A stretch of DNA of 64,000 bases from Areca catechu (taxonomy: Eukaryota; Streptophyta; Magnoliopsida; Arecales; Arecaceae), in assembly GCA_021397845.1 (NCBI GenBank), contig CM038047.1, positions 129,562,112 to 129,626,111 of the forward strand, written 5' to 3'. This document shows positions 11,440 through 22,915 of this stretch, piece by piece (within the stretch, counting starts at the first letter, position 1; each line of letters starts with the position of its first letter). The position numbers and the translations under genes were made by a program. The notes below the pieces were generated by a model. The model was not told where the DNA came from and ran no database searches. It saw only the letters and a list, made by a program, of their open reading frames with translations.

Positions 11440-11451
11440 TGGTATCAGAGC
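11440..11451 (+). other. A primer-binding site
   Basis: TGGTATCAGAGC, four bases after the LTR end, complementary to the 3' end of plant initiator-Met tRNA, the usual primer of chromoviruses. Confidence 0.9.
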
Positions 11452-12333
11452 CCTGTCTAGGGTTTCTGTTTCGATTGCTTGTTTGAGTCTCTCTCTTTTT
11501 ACTTTGTCTGCTCGAAGTAGACTCCCCAGGACGTCCGGTCCTAGGAACGAAGCGAGGTGCAAACCTCCTCTTCCCATTCCATTGGGTGTTCCTAGGGCGT
11601 GTAGGGGATCCGTTGGGTTATAACTTCGTAGCAGGAATTGTAAACGGGGAAGTGCTCTGTTTTCAGCCCGTAATTGCCCTGTTGCAGAAATTATTTCTCA
11701 CTGCAGGTAACTCCAAATTTGGTAATTTTTATTTTTTGAAACAATATAATTGAAACTAATTTTCATAATTTTCCCATGATTTATTGGTTTCCGTGCAATT
11801 TATGAGAATTACATTACAGCAACTCAATTTTTGTGTTCTGCAATCCATTTATTTTTGAGTGTTCATCTCTTAATTCATCTTAAGGGCATTTGAGCATCTA
11901 AGATAAGGGGAGGAGTTGATAACCTCTCGTTAGCCCAAAACCACCACCCCTTCATTCGAACCTAAGCCTTTAATCTAAAATTGATTAGACCTAATTTGCC
12001 CTAGTGGGCTAGGGACATCAACAAGTCGGGTCAAGGCTAGTGTTGAGTCAGTTTGTCTGGTTACTCTGTGTGTGCTTTGTACTCAGTGTCTAGAACGGTG
12101 GTTCAGGGATTCCATCCCGAAGGGCTTGTGTGCTGGTCCGCCTACCTGGCCAATCTCTGATTGGTGTCTAGGATTGGCATTCAGGGACCTAACACTCCCC
12201 TTACACCTGCCTGGCTGAGTCCTGAGTTACTACAGGCTAGCTTGCCACTCTGATTGGGCACCTAGTTTGGGCTCTAGGTCTAGTTAGCCCGTAGTTGTTC
12301 AGTTGAGTCTCATTTTATGTGCCTGATTGCATC
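11452..12333 (+). other. A untranslated leader
   Basis: About 880 bp without a gene lie between the primer site and gag. The 3' half has a duplicated motif, GTGTCTAGAACGG near 12087 and GTGTCTAGGATTGG near 12163, each followed by TTCAGGGA, then CACCTGCCTGGCTGAGTCC. The same arrangement occurs in the leaders of B, C, D and E. A packaging or dimerisation role is possible but unproven. Confidence 0.7.
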
Positions 12334-13480
12334 ATGTCTACTCGGAATGGAGTACCCTACCAACCTGGTCAAACCCAACCTGATTTAGAGGCCATGGTTA
12401 GAGCTCTTACTGAGAGTATGAACAAATTAAGTCAGGATATGAATGAGAATTTTGCCCAGCTTAGGGATCGAGTCCAAGTACTTGAGGAACCTAGGCATCG
12501 GAATTGGACTCCTGACCCAGATTTTAATGTGCCTCAACCTCTCCCACACCAAGAGCCTAGAAGACCTTTATACCGAGATCCTGAACCTAATCATAGGAGG
12601 CCTGACCCAGAACCTGAGGATAGAGATGATAGGTTCATTCGGAACATCAAGTTAGATGCACCTACTTTTGATGGTAGTTTAAATCCTAAGGTGTATTCTG
12701 ATTGGGAGGGTGAGATGGACCAGTACTTTGAGTGGTATGCTATGTCTGAGGAGAGGAAATTCAAGTTTGCCAAAATGAAATTAATACGTCAAGCTAGGTT
12801 ATACTGGGGGAACATTTAGCTGACCACTAGAAGACGAAATGTAGAGCCTATAACCACTTGGCAGGGTATGAAAGAGAAACTTAGAGACAAGTACCTACCC
12901 ATTTCATACCAGCAAAATCTGTTAGACCAATGGCAGACTTTGAAACAAGGGAACCGATCTATTTCAGACTACATAACCACCTTTGATGAATACCTAATGA
13001 GATGTGATGTGAGTGAAGCCCATGAAGTCACTTTGTCTAGATTTAGGGTTGGGCTTAGGGAAGATATTAAGAGAGAGTTGTTTCTGAGAGAGGTTACTGA
13101 CCTAGACCAAGCCTATCAGATTGTACTGAACACTGAGAAGTTTCAGAGAGGACCCATGCCATCTAGGGTTAGTACCCCAATCCCAAGAAATGGACCTAGC
13201 CAGGTTACCCCTAGCAAGCCTAATCAGGGTATCCCCACCCCTAGGCCCATGGTCAAAGGTAAGGCACCTGACACCCAGAGAACCCCTAGTATCGTCTGTT
13301 TTAAGTGCCAGAAGCTCGGTCATATCTCCACTTAGTGCACAGCCATAGCTTGTTTTAAATGTCATAAGGAAGGTCATGTTTCTAGCCAGTGCCCTCGTAG
13401 ATCCCTATATATAGAAGAGGGAGGAGAAGAGAATTCCGAGCCTAATGAGGAGTTTGAAGAAGAAGTTTATGAGGCCGGAA
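12334..13480 (+). pseudogene. gag: A gag (capsid and two zinc knuckles)
   Basis: The start ATG at 12334 (MSTRNGVPYQPGQ) is shared with C and D. A coiled N-terminus (LTESMNKLSQDM) leads into a retrotransposon capsid domain (DAPTFDGSLNPKVYSDWEGE, then FSDYI-like and LSRFRVGLREDIK segments, about 12650-13140). Two CCHC zinc knuckles follow (CFKCQKLGH, about 13294; CFKCHKEGHVSSQC, about 13350). In-frame TAG stops occur at 12817-12819 and 13333-13335, the latter inside the first knuckle. After the knuckles an acidic linker (VDEYEGEEE) leads in frame to the protease. The capsid domain is what B, C, D and E have lost. Confidence 0.92.
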
Positions 13481-15575
13481 TGAATTTGGTTGATGAGTAT
13501 GAAGGAGAGGAAGAATCCACTGAATCTGACCACTTAGGGGTTGTGAGATGCATCCTGTCCCAGACTAAAGTTCAGGAAGATTGGCGTAGGACTAACATCC
13601 TATAGACTTTCATTAAACTAGGGGATAAGGTTTGTAAAATCATCATAGATAGTGGGAGCTGTGTGAATGCCGTTTCTACTAGCACTGTCAAAATGTTAGG
13701 CTTAACCCCAGTCCCCCACCCCAACCCCTATAAGGTTTCTTGGGTAGACTCTACCTCTATACCCATCCAGTCTAGATGTCAGGTCCAAATCCAAATGCAA
13801 TCCTATCAAGAGAAGATTTGGTGTGATGTCTTGCCCATGGGGGTGAGCAGTATAATTCTTGGAAGACCTTGGTTGTATGATCATGATGCCACCCTCTTAG
13901 GAAAATCCAACACCTGTGTCTTTAGTTTCAATGGGAAGAAAATCACAATCCATTCAGTCCCTCCTAAGGACAAGGTAGCTAAAGGAACCAGTAAGGTTAG
14001 GGAAATGAAGACTGGAGTGAACCTAATTAGTGCCAAGGATCTAGAACAAGAAATTCATAGTGGTTCACCTATTTGGATGTTGACTGCTAAGGAACTTAGG
14101 ACTCCTACACCCTCAGAGCCTCCTCAGGAAGTTAAGCCTTTATTAAAAGAATTTGAGGATGTTTTTCCCGAGGATCTGCCAGACCACCTTCCACCTCTTA
14201 GGGATATTCAGCATTCCATAGATTTAGTCCCAGGAGCTACTTTACCCAACTTGCCCCATTATAGGATGAATCCATCTGAGCATAAAGAACTGCAAAAGCA
14301 GGTTGGTGAATTGTTGAGGAAGGGGTTCATTAGAGAGAGTCTTAGCCCTTGTGCAGTCCCTACACTTCTAACCCCGAAGAAGGATGGCACGTGGAGGATG
14401 TGTGTTGATAGTCATGCCATCAATAAAATCACAATCAAGTATAGGTTCCCCATCCCTAGACTAGATGACATGCTTGATATGATGGCCGGTGCCATGGTTT
14501 TTTCTAAAATTGATCTCAAGAGCGGCTATCATCAGGTTAGGATTAGACCAGGGGATGAGTGGAAAATAGCCTTCAAGACTAAGGATGGTCTCTTCGAATG
14601 GGTTGTTATGCCTTTTGGGTTGTCCAATGCCCCTAGTACTTTCATGAGGATTATGACCCAAGTACTTAGAGCTTTCATAGGAAGTTTGTAGTGGTCTATT
14701 TTGATGATATCCTGATCTATAGTAAGACCCCTGCAGATCACCTAGGCCACCTTAGACAAGTCTGTCAAGTTTTGAGGAATGATAGTCTCTACGGTAATCT
14801 CAAAAAGTGTGAATTTATGACCAGTAGGGTTATCTTCCTTGGATTTGTTGTAACCCCTGACGGCGTGGCTGCCGATCCTGAAAAGATTAGGTCCATAGTA
14901 GAATGGCCAGAGCCAACCAGTGTGCATGAAGTCAGAAGTTTCCATGGCTTGGCTACCTTCTATAGGCAATTCATCAAGGGGTTTAGTACCGTAGTTGCTC
15001 CTATCACAGACTGCATTAGGAAGGGAGAATTTCAGTGGACCAAAGCAGCCCATAAAGCCTTCCTAGATCTCAAGGATAGGATGACCCAGGCACCCATTTT
15101 GAGACTACCGGACTTTTCAAAAGTATTTGAGGTTGCCTGTGATGCTTCAGGAGTAGGTATAGGTGGAGTCCTAAGCCAAGAGAACTATCCCGTAGCATTC
15201 TTTAGTGAAAAACTTAATGATGCTAAGCTTAGGTATTCTACCTATGATAAGGAATTTTACGCGGTAGTGCAAGCTTTGCGTTACTGGAGACATTATTTAC
15301 TACCGCAAGAATTTATGCTGTTTTCGGACCATGAGGCTCTTAGATTCTTGAATTCTCAGAAGAAGCTTAACCCTAGGCATGCTAAGTGGGTAGAGTATAT
15401 CCAGTCTTATACTTTTGTTTTGAAGCATAAGGCTGGGTCTGAAAATAAGGTAGCTGATGCCCTTAGTCGTCGATCTTTGTTGTTGAATTCTGTTAGGGCT
15501 GAAGTCATAGGGTTTGAGCAAATCAAAGAAGAATATGAGTCGTGTCCGGATTTCAAGACTTATACCAGGATCTAA
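13481..15575 (+). pseudogene. pol: A pol: protease, reverse transcriptase, RNase H
   Basis: It continues in the gag frame after a TAG at 13603-13605. The protease has the aspartic site DSGS (13648-13659) and IILGRPWL. The RT follows (KKDGTWRMCVDSHAINKIT, FSKIDLKSGYHQ, VMPFGLSNAP) and its catalytic YFDD is at 14697-14708. One base is missing near 14685, so the frame shifts just before YFDD. RNase H begins near 15120 (ACDASGVGIGGVLSQ, FSDHEALRFL, AGSENKVADALSRR). Translation ends in a new frame at 15573-15575. The protein would be a standard Ty3 pol without these lesions. Confidence 0.93.
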
Positions 15576-17087
15576 CTCAAGGACCATCTAGTGAACATAA
15601 GGATTATTCCCTTTTAGATGGCTTTTGTTCTTTAAGAATAGGCTTTGCATCCCTAGAACCTCTCTTAGGGAATTCTTGATTTGGGAAACTCATGCTGGAG
15701 GTTTAGCTGGCCATTTCGAAAAGATAAGACCACCCTGACTATTGAAGACCATTTTTTCTGGCCTAGCTTAAAAAGAGATGTAGCACACATTGTGGCTAGG
15801 TGTCGGACCTGCGCTGTTGCCAAACAGCGAAAACAGAACACCGGCCTTTATACCCCACTCCCTGTCCCAGATCGTCCTTGGCAAGATGTGAGCATGGACT
15901 TTGTGTTAGGTTTGCCTAAGACCCAGAGGAGGCATGACTCTATCTGTGTTGTAGTAGACCGTTTTTCCAAGATGTCCCATTTCTTGCCTTGTTCCCAAAC
16001 ATTTGATGCGTCTAAGGTAGCCACCCTATTCTTTAATGAAATAGTTCGACTCCATGGCCTACCCAAGACCATTGTTTCAGATAGGGATGTTCGGTTCACC
16101 AGCTATTTCTGGAAAACCCTTTGGCATAAGTTAGGGACGAAACTTAAGTTTTCAACTGCCTATCATCCCCAGACTGACGGCCAAACCGAAGTAGTGAACC
16201 GTAGTTTAGGCAATCTGCTAAGGTGTCTTGTTGGTGAAAACATTAGGAACTGGGATTTGTACTTACCTAGAGCTGAATTTGCATATAATGACTCGGTCAA
16301 TAGGTCTACGGGTAAGAGTCCATTTGAAATTGTGCATAGTTACAAACCCCACACACCTCTTGACCTAGCTCCTTTACCAGTCCACACACGGGTCTCCGAG
16401 TCTGCCGAAGTTTTTGCACAGCATATAAAAGACTTGCATAAAGAAATTCAAGCCAAAATAAATTTAAGTAATGAAACTTATAAGAAATTGGCTGATTCTC
16501 AAAGGCGAGTCAAAACTTTTGACGAAGGAGACTATGTAATGATTAGGTTAAGGCCTGAATGGTTTCCTCCTGGAACCGTTAGAAAGTTACATGCTAGGGG
16601 AGCTGGACCATTTAGAGTGGTAAAGAGAGTAGGATCCAATGCCTATGTGCTCGAGTTACCTCCAGAACTAGGCATTAGCTCCACTTTCAACATTACAGAC
16701 CTAGTAGAGTATAGGGAGCCAGCTGTGATTCCCAGTGAGGCTTTTGAACCTAATCCTGCTCTTGAGAGTGAACCTGACCCTGTGTGTCCACCAACAAATT
16801 GGCCTGTGAGGAAAGAGCAGATTGAAAAGATCCTGGATGATCAGGTTATCTCTACTCGTAATCGAGGATACCAAAGATACCTGGTCCGCTGGCTAGGAAG
16901 GCCAGATTCTGATGACTCTTGAATCTCCCGAGAAGAATTACAAGAGCTGGACCCAGACCTCTTGGAGAGATACCAGAGCCAACTTGATCCATACTCGACA
17001 GGGTCGAGTTCCTCCCACCCTGGGAGAATTGGTGCGGGCACCAGACTCAGAAGAAGATTTCAGAGCTCCATCTGGATCTCTAATTAA
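15576..17087 (+). pseudogene. pol: A pol: integrase with chromodomain
   Basis: Three small frameshifts lie between about 15563 and 15720, around the HHCC zinc domain. From 15720 the frame is open: CRTCAVAKQRKQ, then the catalytic residues in MDFVLGLP (about 15898), SDRDVRF (about 16080) and TDGQTEVVNR (about 16187). The GPFRVVKRVG C-terminal fold and a chromodomain follow (IEKILDDQVISTRN, YQRYLVRWLGRPDS, about 16820-16980). A TGA replaces the Trp codon at 16920-16922 inside the chromodomain. The frame runs through the polypurine tract and about 55 bp into the 3' LTR. Chromodomains of such integrases are thought to direct integration to heterochromatin. Confidence 0.93.
16994..17043 (+). promoter_or_regulatory. 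Three adjacent inverted repeats at the A 3' LTR junction
   Basis: CTCGAC-AGG-GTCGAG (16994-17008), CTCCC-ACCCT-GGGAG (17012-17026, including the purine tract GGGAGAA) and TGGTGC-GG-GCACCA (17030-17043, the first 14 bases of the LTR). The set recurs in C, D and, with changes, B, E and X. Confidence 0.6.
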
Positions 17088-18633
17088 CCTTGCCCGAAGA
17101 ATTAGGGTTTTTGGTTTGTAATAAGAGTTGACTAGATCAACTCAATTTAGCTTGAGTCTACATTACCTGCATTTTATTTTGTTGCATCATGTTGACTCAG
17201 TAGTGGAACTAGTGTTTCAACCTGGGGTGTTACATTTTCTCCCAAGGCCTAGCAAGTGGGCACCACACTCCCAGCCACACTCCCAGCCATACGCCTGAGT
17301 CCAGGGGGTGCCATATCTACATCCAGCAGCCTTTGGTCCCCACTCCACAGATAGCAGCATCCTTCTCTCATGCGCCAGATGAGGAGAAATCCACTAGGAG
17401 TCCACAAATCAAGGGGGCGGCCAAGACTTTCCCAAAAGAACCAAAGTAAGAATGGGAAGAAATTCTCTTGGAGAGAACATCAAGGAGGCGCCCACTACCT
17501 GCCAAAAAAATCCAAAACAAAGATGGGAAGGACTTTGACTTAGGGAGGAAGAAAAGGAGGAGTCCAAAAGAGTTGATCCATGGAAGGAAAAAAATTCTTT
17601 TGAAGATCCAAGCAAGGAGGCGCCATCTACCTGCCTTTTATAACCCAAATCAAATTTTTTGGTACCTTGGCCGACCATATGTGTATGAATTATCCTGATT
17701 TGTAGATCCCCTCCTTTAGTCCCACATGGGAAGATGTAAAATCCTACTCCCTTGTAAAGCCTTATAAATTAAACCCCTCTTGTAAGTGAAATCAATAAGA
17801 TGAATGAATCCAAATTTTTTGTTAGCAAAACTTTGTGTTTTCTCTCTTCCGCACTTGCATCCAGGTGTTGAGCTCCATGAGGGAGTAAATCCGGGTTCCC
17901 AAGGAACCTTGAGGAGGTGTGAGATCTCCAAAACCCCAACCCTAGGTTAGCCACTTCACTCCCAAACCCTAGCCGCCCATCACCTTTCTCTTTCCACCAA
18001 GCCCTAGCATATCCCACCTCTCACGGTCATTCTCTCCTAGTCCAGGCCGACCACCAGCATCCAGCTATAGTCCGGGTACTTCAGATCCAAAGCTCTTTCC
18101 AGAGGGAGTCGAATCAGCCTTCAAGAGAATCCGGATCTCAGCGACATCAGCCTTCAAGTTCTTCAACATGGTAAATCCTTCCCTGAGTCTCTGAATCCAT
18201 CACTTGTTTTTCTTCTTCCCAGATCTTGAGTTCAGGAGAAGCCGACCCAGCCACGAGGCCAGTATTGGAGTATCCATTGCGAAGATAGCCGAATCCGAGG
18301 ATCCAACAATCTGCTCGAGAGAGTTCTTCCACCCAAATTCTGTGAAGATCACTGTCTGGTTGGTAAACCATCTCTTCTCTTTATTTCTGTCCTGTTGAAA
18401 GTTCAGAGCGAAACCCTAGGTCTGGGAGTTTCTCAACCCCCAGCGATCCGTTACTTCTGAACTACTCTGATAACTTAGCTTCTTCTAAATTGTGCTTTCA
18501 ATCCTTACCTAGTTTCCATCAACTTAGTTTACTTTACTTTGAGTCGAGGCCAATTTCTGAAATATATACAAAAAAAAAAAAATAATCTTAAATTTATTTC
18601 CGCATACGCTTCTTTGTTCTTTGTTCTGCATCA
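17030..18633 (+). repeat. A 3' LTR
   Basis: It has the same length (1604 bp) and termini as the 5' LTR, a TATAAAT box at 17764-17770, and ends GCATCA followed by TSD CTCCA. The first 55 bp also encode the tail of the pol frame. Confidence 0.95.
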
Positions 18634-18638
18634 CTCCA

Positions 18639-18956
18639 TGCTCTTCTCGAGTTATCAAGGGTGTGCCAATGCTGGAAGGCCTCCTGATGGATCTCATCCT
18701 CAGATTCCTCTCCGGCCATCTCTCCGTCGGCCACTTCCCTCTTGGCCATCTCTCCTCCGGCCATCTCCTTTCCCTTGTCTGTAAGGGGAATCACTTCTCC
18801 TAGTTCGGCGAACACTAGGGCTGATGCTGCCCCCGTGTTGGATAGTCCCGAATGTTCCTGTTCTGGTCGGGTGGCTGACCCCCTGCCAGGAGTCGTGGAT
18901 CCTTGTGTCTTCTTTGCCAACACCTCTATAAGAGGAGTATCATCTTCATCAGAATC
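18639..18956 (-). pseudogene. T2 antisense ORF, middle fragment between A and B
   Basis: This piece of T2 lies between the TSD of A and the TSD of B. On the minus strand it is open for about 95 codons (LAKKTQGSTT to EDEIHQEAFQHW), low-complexity and rich in Glu, Gly, Ala and Met. It corresponds to the region between the Transposase_28-like domain and the coiled coil of T1 (about 6050-6500). It has no recognisable fold of its own. Confidence 0.6.
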
Positions 18957-18961
18957 TACAT

Positions 18962-20400
18962 TGGTGCAGGCACCAGAATCAGAAGAAGACTTCAGGGTTC
19001 CATCTAGATCTCTGATTGACCTTGCTCGAGAATATTAGGGTTTGTAATAAGGATTGACCTGATCAACCCAATTTTGAGTATGTAATTTTGTCATTTCAAT
19101 TTTTGTTGAGTCATATTGACTCAGTCCAAGTCCAGGTCCAGGTTAGCACCATTCCCTTTGCCATAGGGTGCCACATTTTTTCTTCCATGATCCAGCTACA
19201 AGTGGGTGCCACACTCCCTGCCACATCTCCATCCAGTGTCTTTGGTCCCCACACCATAAGAAGTAAGTTCCCCTTTTTATTGCACCACTTGGGGGAGAAA
19301 TCCATCAAGATACCTCAATCCAAGGAGGAGCCAATTTCTTTCTAGATAAACCCAAGACAGGATGGCAAGAATTTTTCTTGAAGAGAGGATCAAGGAGGTG
19401 CCCCACAATGTTCCATAAAAATCCAAGTTATAAAAGGGAAGAGAGCATGTCTTGGGGAGAAAATCAAGGAGGCACCCAAAAGTTTCCTAAAGTGCCAAAG
19501 CCATGAAAAGAAGAAGCCTAAACTTGTGGAGCAAGACTAGGAGGTGTCCAAAAGAGCCAAACCATGAAGGGAAATCCTTGATTCATGGAGAGATACTAGG
19601 AGACACCCCCATAACCTGCCATTTGGAGATGATTTTCAAGTTTTCTTGGAGTTTTTGGGCCGCTTACTCATGAAAGGAGTCTTGGTTGGCCAAGGGAAGA
19701 GAATTAGATGCCTAAAGTGTAGATTAGACCTATTAGTCCCACATGGGAACTTGTATGGTTTTGATTTTTCTTATAGGTCTATATATTAGACCCCTTTTGT
19801 AACTTGAAATTATCTTATGAAATCTTATGAATGAAATCCCTTGTTTTTGAGCAAAGTCTTGTTCTTCCGTACTTATTCTGAGTGTTGAGCTCCGTGAGGG
19901 AGTAAATTCGGGTTCCCTAGGAACCTTGAGGAGGTGTGAGATCTCCAACCCCAAAACCCTAGCTTAGTCCACCCATCTCTACTCCACCACCACCAAACCC
20001 TAGCCGCTACACCATCTCCAAGGTTCTTCTTCCAAAGGGTGGCCGACCACCAAGACTCCCAGTCTAGCTATCTTCAAGTCAGCTACCACTGCTTCAGAGT
20101 CCATCCAGCAGATCCAGGAGAAGAAGTCCCAAATCTGTAGCCTAGGAGTTCTAGATCAGCTGAAGACCTTCAAATCCCATCCTTTCTTCTACTCGGGTAA
20201 CTCTCTTCCCTGAGTCTCTTGTTCCTAACCTTGTTCTTATTCTCTCCAGGATCCAGGGTTCAAGAAGAGGCCAACTTTGCCAAGGACCATTATCGGAAGA
20301 TCCATTGTGAAGATACCTTGACTCCCAGGATCCAATAATCTGCTCGAGAGAGTTTTTTTCCACCAAATGGAGAGATATCACTGCTAGGTAACAAGAACCT
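18962..20400 (+). repeat. B 5' LTR, first part
   Basis: It starts TGGTGCAGGCACCA and matches 42882-44321 of the 3' LTR. A CTATATATTAGACCCC promoter-like stretch is near 19780. It is broken at 20400 by C; the sequence resumes at 27125 after the duplicated AACCT. Confidence 0.95.
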
Positions 20401-22012
20401 TGGTACTGGCACCAGACTCAGAAGAAGACTTCAGGGCTCCATCTGGATCTCTGATTGACCTTGCCCAAAGAATTAGGATTTTCTGGTTTGTAATAAGGGT
20501 TGACTTGATCAACTCAATTTTAGCTGGAGTCTGTATTTCCCTGAAATTTAATTTTGTTGAGTCATGTTGACTCAGTAGTGGTCTAGGTCTTCTCCAGGGT
20601 GTCACATTTTCTCCCAAGGCCAAGCAAGTGGGCGCCACACTCCCAGCCACACTCCCAGCCACACGACAGAGTCCAGGGGGTGCCACATCTCCATCCAGTA
20701 TGCTCTGGTCCCCACACCACAAGATAGCAGGTCCCTTCTCTCATGCGCCACTTGAGGAGAAAATAATCTGGGATCCACAATTCTAGGGGGCGGCGCAAAA
20801 CCTTCCATAAGTGCCAAGCTATGTAAAGAAAGAAGCTCTTCTTGGGGAGCACTTCAAGGGGACGCCCAATCCATGCCTAAAATGCCCAAAGCAAAGATGG
20901 GAAGAACCATGACTTAGGGAGAAAGAAAAGGAGGTGTCCAAAAGAGTTGAGCCATGGAAGGAAAGAAATTTTCTCTTGAAGAACAAGGCTAGGAGGCGCC
21001 ACCTACTTACCTTTTGAAGCCACCAATCAACATTTTTGGAACCTCTTGGCCGGCCATATGTGTGGGAATTGATTCTACAAACCTGAAGATCCACCCTATT
21101 AGTCCCACATGGGAAGATGTAAAACCCTGCTCTCTTGTAAAGTCTTATAAATTAAACCCCTCTTGTAAATTTTAAAGATAACTAATGAATGAATCCAATT
21201 TATGTGTGAGCAAACTTTGTGTTTCTCTCTTCCGCACTTGCATCCAGGTGTTGAGCTCTGTGAGGGAGTAAATCCGGGTTCCCCAGGAACCTTGAGGAGG
21301 TGTGAGATCTCCAACCCCAAAACCCTAGGTTAGCCACTTCACTTCCAAACCCTAGCCGCCCTTCATCCTCTTCTTTCCACCAAACCCTAGCCTACCCCAT
21401 CTCTCACGGCCACCCTCTCCAAGTCAAGGCCGACCACCATCATCCAGGTCTAGTCCGGATACTTTAGATTCAGAGCAATTCCCAAAGGAAGTCAGATCAG
21501 CCTCCAGGAGAATCCGGATTTCAGCAACATCAGCTTTCAAGTTCTTCAATCTGGTAAATCCTTCCTTGAGTATCTGGTTCCATAAATTGTTCCTCTTCTT
21601 TCCCAGATCTTGAGTTCAGGAGAAGCCAACTCTGCCAAAGGACCAGTATTGGAGGATCCATTGCAAAGATATCTTAATCCGGGGATCCAACAATCTGCTC
21701 AAGAGTCCTTCCACTAAACTCTGTGAAGATCACTGCCTGGTCTGTAATCCTTCTCTTCTCTTTACTTCTGTCCTGTTGAAAGTTCAGAGTGAAACCCTAG
21801 GTCTGGGAGTTTCTCAACCCCCAGCGATCCTTTACTTCTGAACTACTCTGATAACCTAGTTTCTTTTAAATTGTGCTTTCAATTATTACATAGTTTCTTT
21901 CAATTTAGTTTAACTTTCCTTTGAGTCAAAGCCGACTTCTGAAAAAATAATAAAAAAAAAGAATTAGTCTTAATTTACTTCCGCATCGCATCATCTTTTT
22001 TGTTCTGCATCA
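20401..22012 (+). repeat. C 5' LTR
   Basis: It starts TGGTACTGGCACCA, so the terminal inverted repeat is mutated compared with the 3' LTR. It ends TTCTGCATCA, with a TATAAAT box near 21146-21152. The primer site after it is damaged: TTTTTGTATCAGAGC lacks one G of TGGTATCAGAGC (22013-22027). Confidence 0.93.
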
Positions 22013-22027
22013 TTTTTGTATCAGAGC

Positions 22028-22915
22028 TCTGTCTAGGGTTTCTGACTAGCTTGCATGTGTTGAGTATCTCTCTTTTACTTTGTCAGCTCGAAGTAGACTC
22101 CCCAGGACATCCGGTCCTAGGAATGAAGTGAGGTGAAAACCTCCTCTTCCCATTCCATGGGGTGTTCCTAGGGCATGTAGGGGATCAACTGGGTTACAAC
22201 TTCGTAGCAGGAATTGTGAACGGGGGAAGCACTCTATTTTCAGTCTGTAAATATCCTGTTTCAGGAATTGTTTCTCATTGCAAGTAATTCCAAATTGTGT
22301 GATTTTTGTTTTGCTAGAACTAGTTTAATTGAAGCTATTTTACAAAATTTTCCTATGATTTATTGGTTTCCATAAAATTTCTAAGAGTTAAATTTTAGCA
22401 ACTCTGTTTCTGTGTTTCTGCAATTCAATTATTTTGAGTGATCATTTCCTAATTCATCTTAAAGGAAATTGAGCATCTAAGATAAGGGGAGGAGTTGATA
22501 ACCTCTCCCTAGCCCAAAACCACCACCCATTCATTCTATCCTAAGCCTAATTTTAAAATTTATTAGACTTAATTTGCCCTAGTGGGCTAGGGACATCAAC
22601 AAGTCGGGTCAAGGCTAGTGTTGAGTCAGTTTGTCTAGTTACTCTGTGTGTGCTTTACAATCAGTGTCTAGAATGGTGGTTCAAGGATTCTATCCCGAAG
22701 GGCTTGTGTGCTGGTCCGCCTACCTGGCCAATCACTGATTGGTATCTAGGATTGGCATTTAGGGACCAATCACTCCCCTTATACCTGCCTGGCTGAGTCC
22801 CGAGTTACTATAGGCTAGCTTGCCACTCTGATTGGGCATCTAGTTTGGACTCTAGGTCTAGTGAACCAGTAGTCACTTTAGTCTAGTCACATTCTGTGTT
22901 TTTGATTGCATCATC
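22028..22915 (+). other. C untranslated leader
   Basis: It is collinear with the A leader. The GTGTCTAGAATGG motif is at about 22664, its second copy (GGTATCTAGGATTGG) at about 22741, and CACTCCCCTTATACCTGCC and GGCTAGCTTGCC follow. No gene is seen. Confidence 0.7.

Larger units (their letters stand above)
9832..18633 (+). mobile_element. A: full-length chromovirus (Ty3/gypsy)
   Basis: It has two LTRs of 1604 bp each (9832-11435, 17030-18633), a perfect TSD CTCCA (9827-9831 and 18634-18638), a Met-tRNA primer site, and one gag-PR-RT-RH-IN-chromodomain frame. The element is 8802 bp and inserted in the T2 antisense ORF. It is the only element here of the A-E group with reverse transcriptase, and so the natural model for the helper of B, C and D. 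Stops and frameshifts disable this copy. Confidence 0.95.

Noticed and set aside
11440..11451. Met-tRNA-like matches (several places)
   Set aside because: Only 12 bases of the tRNA 3' end are present; they are primer-binding sites, not tRNA genes.
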